From Christensenella sp. UBA1260 (lineage in GTDB: Bacteria > Bacillota > Clostridia > Christensenellales > CAG-917): a stretch of DNA of 10,893 nucleotides. A program made the position numbers and the translations under genes. Of the stretch, positions 7,363-10,893 are shown in pieces. How positions within the stretch are numbered: position 1 is the stretch's first letter; each line of letters opens with the position of its first letter. Location: NCBI GenBank assembly GCA_002308155.1, contig DBVQ01000099.1:5288-16180 (forward strand), given 5' to 3'. The notes beneath the pieces were generated by a model. It ran no database searches. It had not been told where the DNA came from and saw only the letters and a list, made by a program, of their open reading frames with translations.

Positions 7363-7367
7363 AGAAT

Positions 7368-10046
7368 ATGGCACTCTTTGACGAAAACAAATCAAGACTT
7401 AAAAAACTCAGAAAAATCGCAGAAAAAGTTGACGCTCTTGCTCCAAAATACAAGGAAATGAGCGATGAGGACTTGAAAGCGATGACTCCGGCGTTCAAAA
7501 AACGCCTCCAAAACGGCGAAACACTTGACGATATTTTGCCGGATGCTTTTGCTGTTGCTCGCGAGGCAGCGGACAGAGTGCTCGGACTTCGTCCGTTCTT
7601 CGTGCAGATTATGGGCGGCATCGCACTCCATCAAGGCAGAATCGCCGAGATGGCAACCGGTGAAGGTAAGACGCTTGTCGCAACGCTTCCTGCCTATCTC
7701 AACGCACTTGAAGGCAAGGGCGTGCACGTTGTCACGGTCAACGACTATTTGACCGTCCGCGATGCCAACTGGATGGGCAAACTTTACAAGTTTTTGGGCT
7801 TGTCGGTGGGCATCATCGTCCCGCAAATGCATCCGCTGGTCAAGCAGCAACAGTATGCGTGCGACATAACCTACTGCACAAACAACGAGCTCGGCTTTGA
7901 TTTCCTCAGAGACAACATGATAACAAACAAGGCGCAAAAGCTTCAACGCGATTTGCATTATGCAATCGTCGACGAAGTTGACTCAATCCTTGTTGACGAG
8001 GCAAGAACGCCGCTCATCATCTCGGGCAGGGGAGACAAATCCAATGAAATGTACTTGGTTGCCGACCGCTTTGCCAAGAAGTGCAAGGGCTTTGTCGTCA
8101 GCGAGCCGGAGAGCAAGCTCATGAAAAAGCCTGAGGAAGTGCCTGAGGACGTTGATTTCACAATCAACGAAAAGGAAAAGACGGTTATGCTCACAGACAA
8201 GGGTGTTGCCGAGGCAGAAAAGTTCTTCAGAGTTGACAACCTCACGGATATTGACAACATTGAACTCAACAACAACATCCAACAAGCGCTCAAAGCAAAC
8301 TATATCATGCAACGAGACATCAACTATATTGTCAATGAGGGCGAAGTACTCATCGTTGACGAGTTTACGGGCAGAATTATGATTGGCCGTCGTTTCAGCG
8401 AGGGCTTGCATCAGGCGATTGAGGCGAAGGAGCACGTGGCAATCCGCGACGAAAACCGCACGATTGCAACAATCACTTTCCAAAACTTCTTCCGCATGTA
8501 CGAAAAACTCTCGGGCATGACGGGTACTGCAAAGACAGAGGAAGACGAGTTCAAAGACATCTATTCTTTGGATGTTGTCACAATTCCGCCAAACGTGCCA
8601 TCTCAAAGATTTGACGAGCAAGATCAAATCTATTCAACGGTTGACGGCAAAATCACCGCAATCGTGCAAGATATTCTTGACCATCACGCGACAGGACAAC
8701 CGATTCTTATCGGCACGGTCAGCGTTGAAAAGTCCGAAAAACTCAGCGCAATCTTGAACCGCAAGGGCATATATCACAGCGTACTCAATGCAAAGAACCA
8801 CAAACAAGAGTCCGCAATCATTGCACAGGCGGGCAAATTTGGCGCCGTGACGATTGCAACCAATATGGCTGGTCGTGGTACGGATATTATGCTTGGCGGC
8901 AACCCTGAGTTTCAAGCAAGACAAAAGATGGAGAAGGACGGATTCCCGCTCGAACTCATTGAAGCGGCTATCTCTCCGCTCAAGAGCGACAATCCTGACG
9001 TCATAAAGGCAAAGGAAGCGTTCAAACATCACTATGATGCCTTCAAAGCCAACTGCGATGCCGAAAAGCAAAAAGTTATTGAGGCGGGCGGTTTGCATAT
9101 CATTGGCACAGAGCGCCACGAGTCAAGACGTATTGACAATCAGCTCAGAGGTCGTGCAGGACGTCAAGGTGACCCGGGCAGCTCGGTGTTTTATATCTCG
9201 CTTGAGGACGATATTGCAAGAATATTCGGCGGCGACAGGCTCAAGGCAGTCGTTGCGATGTTCAATCTTCCGCCTGACCAACCGATTGCAAACAAGCTCA
9301 TCACAAAGCAAATTGAAAAGGCGCAACTTCTTGTTGAGGGCAGAAACTATGCCGCAAGAAAGCAAGTGCTCTCCTATGACGACGTCATCAACGCGCAGCG
9401 CGAAATCATATATAAGGAACGCGCGAAGGTGCTTGACGGGCTTGACGTGCACGACCAAATCCTTGATATGATTGACGACCTTGCCGAAGATATCATAAGC
9501 AACCACGCCAATTATAAAGTGGATTATCAAACATGGGACTACGACGCTTTCAATGCAGAGCTTGAACATAGGATGCTCCCAGAGGGCACAAATCTTATGG
9601 ACATTGACCTCTGCTCCTGCTTCAACGTTTACAAGCTCAAAGAGGCTGTTATGGATATCGCGCTCAAGGACTATGAGGCAAAGCAAGAGGATGCAGTGGC
9701 AAACGGCATTGACTTTGGTGCGGTTGAAAGACTTGTGCTTTTAAAGACAGTTGACTCCAAATGGATTGACCATATTGAGTCTATGGACGTTTTAAGACGC
9801 GGTATCGGTCTTCGTGGACTTGGTCAACGCGACCCAGTGCTTGCATACCGCCAAGAAGGTTGGGATATGTTTGACGATATGGTCAACAGCATACATGTAA
9901 GCACAGCATCAACACTCATGAAGATGCCATATTACAGCGCAACCGTTGAGCAAAGAAAGCGCAAAGAAGAGCAAGCCGAGCGCGCGAAAAATGTGGCAAT
10001 TTCAAAGGGAAGCATGAAATCATTTGTAAGAAACAAGAAACACTAG
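7368..10046 (+). CDS. secA: Protein translocase subunit SecA
   Basis: SecA is the ATPase that drives unfolded preproteins through the SecYEG channel at the cytoplasmic membrane. The 892-residue protein has the full motor. The Q-motif region and Walker A lie around residues 78-102 (MATGEGKT at 95-102). The Walker B/DEAD equivalent is VDEVDSILVDEARTP from 201. Motif AGRGTD is at 501-506, and the motif VI region (GTERHESRRIDNQLRGRAGRQGD) ends at 602. The helical scaffold (SYDDVINAQREIIY) and wing region (GIGLRGLGQRDPVLAYRQEG) are present. A charged insert of about 50 residues after the GGNPEF segment makes it longer than B. subtilis SecA (841) and resembles what Clostridia often carry. The C-terminus ends in a basic segment (SMKSFVRNKKH) without the cysteine-rich SEC-C zinc motif. 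The start is supported by a strong AAAGGAG. Stop TAG. Confidence 0.98.
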   Translation: MALFDENKSRLKKLRKIAEKVDALAPKYKEMSDEDLKAMTPAFKKRLQNGETLDDILPDAFAVAREAADRVLGLRPFFVQIMGGIALHQGRIAEMATGEGKTLVATLPAYLNALEGKGVHVVTVNDYLTVRDANWMGKLYKFLGLSVGIIVPQMHPLVKQQQYACDITYCTNNELGFDFLRDNMITNKAQKLQRDLHYAIVDEVDSILVDEARTPLIISGRGDKSNEMYLVADRFAKKCKGFVVSEPESKLMKKPEEVPEDVDFTINEKEKTVMLTDKGVAEAEKFFRVDNLTDIDNIELNNNIQQALKANYIMQRDINYIVNEGEVLIVDEFTGRIMIGRRFSEGLHQAIEAKEHVAIRDENRTIATITFQNFFRMYEKLSGMTGTAKTEEDEFKDIYSLDVVTIPPNVPSQRFDEQDQIYSTVDGKITAIVQDILDHHATGQPILIGTVSVEKSEKLSAILNRKGIYHSVLNAKNHKQESAIIAQAGKFGAVTIATNMAGRGTDIMLGGNPEFQARQKMEKDGFPLELIEAAISPLKSDNPDVIKAKEAFKHHYDAFKANCDAEKQKVIEAGGLHIIGTERHESRRIDNQLRGRAGRQGDPGSSVFYISLEDDIARIFGGDRLKAVVAMFNLPPDQPIANKLITKQIEKAQLLVEGRNYAARKQVLSYDDVINAQREIIYKERAKVLDGLDVHDQILDMIDDLAEDIISNHANYKVDYQTWDYDAFNAELEHRMLPEGTNLMDIDLCSCFNVYKLKEAVMDIALKDYEAKQEDAVANGIDFGAVERLVLLKTVDSKWIDHIESMDVLRRGIGLRGLGQRDPVLAYRQEGWDMFDDMVNSIHVSTASTLMKMPYYSATVEQRKRKEEQAERAKNVAISKGSMKSFVRNKKH

Positions 10047-10057
10047 TTTTTGCACAA
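10044..10057 (+). repeat. 14-base direct repeat, copy 2
   Basis: This copy is identical to 4117-4130. Its first three bases are the secA stop codon TAG. Confidence 0.45.
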
Positions 10058-10079
10058 CAAATATTTTATGATGCAAAAA
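10047..10079 (+). repeat. AT-rich inverted repeat between secA and prfB
   Basis: TTTTTGCA at 10047-10054 and TGCAAAAA at 10072-10079 are perfect complements around a 17-base loop, directly after the secA stop. The stem is AT-rich with no T-tract, so it is a poor terminator, and secA and prfB are probably co-transcribed. The remainder of the gap holds a CACGTG palindrome at 10093-10098 and the prfB ribosome binding site. Confidence 0.4.
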
Positions 10080-10111
10080 TGAAGCAATAAACCACGTGTT
10101 ATGTTTTTTAC

Positions 10112-10118
10112 AAGGAAG
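10112..10118 (+). promoter_or_regulatory. Ribosome binding site of prfB
   Basis: AAGGAAG lies eight bases before the ATG at 10127 and supports that codon as the start of an uninterrupted prfB frame. Confidence 0.65.
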
Positions 10119-10126
10119 ATACAACT

Positions 10127-10893
10127 ATGATAGATTACAACGAATTAAGATACAAACTAAAAGACATGCGCGCCGAAATGGTGCGTGCTTATGAGAGCAT
10201 AAATCCGGACAAATGCCGCGCAAGAATAAAGGAACTAGAAAGTGAGCAAAACAGCGACGGGTTTTGGAACGATACTCAAAATGCACAAAGAGTGTCAAAG
10301 GAAATCAGCCAACTGAACAGCAAAATCCAAAAGTTTGAAAAGATGATTGCGCGCATTGACGATATGATTGACACAGTTGATATCGTTGAGCTTGAAGGAG
10401 ACGAGGCAGAGGACGAACATCTTGTCGCAGACATAAACGAACTCGGAGAACACGTTGAGAGTTTGTCTTTGTCAACTTTGCTCAGCGGCAAGTATGACAG
10501 CTTGAATGCAATCCTCACTCTGCACGCAGGCGCAGGCGGAACGGAAGCGCAAGATTGGTGCTCCATGCTATATCGTATGTACTCCCGTTATGTGGAGCGC
10601 ACGGGCTGGACTCTTACCGAGCTTGACTTTCTTGCCGGTGATGAAGCAGGCATAAAGAGCGTCACGTTCAGAGTTGAAGGCGACAATGCCTACGGCTATC
10701 TCAAAGCGGAGAAGGGCGTGCACAGACTTGTCCGCATCTCTCCTTTTGACGCGAACGCAAGAAGACACACATCATTTGCATCGCTTGAAGTTATGCCGGA
10801 AATCATTGACACGAGCGAAATTGAAATCCGCCCCGAAGATTTGAAGGTGGATACATATCGTTCATCGGGCGCAGGCGGACAGCACGTCAACAA
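10127..10893 (+). CDS. prfB: Peptide chain release factor 2 (5' part, C-terminus outside window)
   Basis: RF2 recognises UGA and UAA stop codons in the ribosomal A site and triggers peptide release. The 255 complete codons run in one frame from ATG to the window end. The N-terminal helical domain includes DGFWNDTQNAQRVSKEI. The codon-recognition tripeptide SPF is at residues 205-207 (10739-10747), which marks RF2 rather than RF1. The catalytic GGQ is at residues 250-252 (10874-10882). Both motifs sit at the same residue numbers as in E. coli RF2 from memory, so the N-terminus is complete. At the place where many RF2 genes have an in-frame TGA and a +1 frameshift (about codon 25), this gene reads AGC ATA AAT CCG without a stop. 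It follows secA, as in Bacillus and many Clostridia. Confidence 0.96.
   Translation, partial: MIDYNELRYKLKDMRAEMVRAYESINPDKCRARIKELESEQNSDGFWNDTQNAQRVSKEISQLNSKIQKFEKMIARIDDMIDTVDIVELEGDEAEDEHLVADINELGEHVESLSLSTLLSGKYDSLNAILTLHAGAGGTEAQDWCSMLYRMYSRYVERTGWTLTELDFLAGDEAGIKSVTFRVEGDNAYGYLKAEKGVHRLVRISPFDANARRHTSFASLEVMPEIIDTSEIEIRPEDLKVDTYRSSGAGGQHVN

Noticed and set aside
10050..10072. TTGCAC and TATGAT as a prfB promoter
   Set aside because: The spacing is only 11 bases and the -35 match is weak; co-transcription with secA is more likely.
1..10893. Mobile element, CRISPR array, tRNA or rRNA
   Set aside because: The window is almost entirely filled by six conserved core genes. I saw no transposase, regularly spaced repeats or RNA-gene-like sequence on either strand.

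Overview
The window is a stretch of bacterial core genome that carries no visible mobile element, phage gene, CRISPR array or RNA gene. All genes lie on the + strand: rpoC (3' part), metK, recD2, comF, secA and prfB (5' part). The protein sequences and the comF-secA-prfB and metK-recD2-comF neighbourhoods are most like Firmicutes of the class Clostridia (family-level impression from memory; no search was run). The base composition looks near-balanced to slightly AT-rich. The genes before the end of the window use TAA, TGA and TAG as stops, and the release factor at the end has an RF2-type codon-recognition motif, so the standard bacterial code applies. An uncultured gut-type Clostridia lineage is a reasonable guess, but it is inference.

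Layout. 1-2868 is the last 955 codons of the RNA polymerase beta' subunit. It ends in a TAATG overlap with metK (2868-4046, S-adenosylmethionine synthetase). A 173-base gap follows, holding a strong hairpin (probable terminator) and several further inverted repeats. Then come recD2 (4220-6436, helicase) and comF (6436-7275, phosphoribosyltransferase-like competence protein), joined by a TGATG overlap. A 92-base gap with a candidate promoter, a hairpin and a strong ribosome binding site leads into secA (7368-10046, preprotein translocase ATPase). An 80-base AT-rich gap separates secA from prfB (10127 to the window end, peptide chain release factor 2). No gene-free stretch exceeds 300 bases.

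Together the genes cover transcription, methyl-donor supply, DNA maintenance and uptake, protein export and translation termination. The likely transcription units are rpoC-metK, recD2-comF, and secA-prfB (possibly with read-through from comF).

I do not see a previously undescribed multi-gene system. The points most worth a second look are: an extra segment of roughly 85 residues in beta' next to the expected secondary-channel rim; the fusion of metK to the rpoBC operon by a stop/start overlap; the absence of the programmed frameshift in prfB; the missing zinc tail of SecA; and a set of related inverted repeats shared by two intergenic regions.
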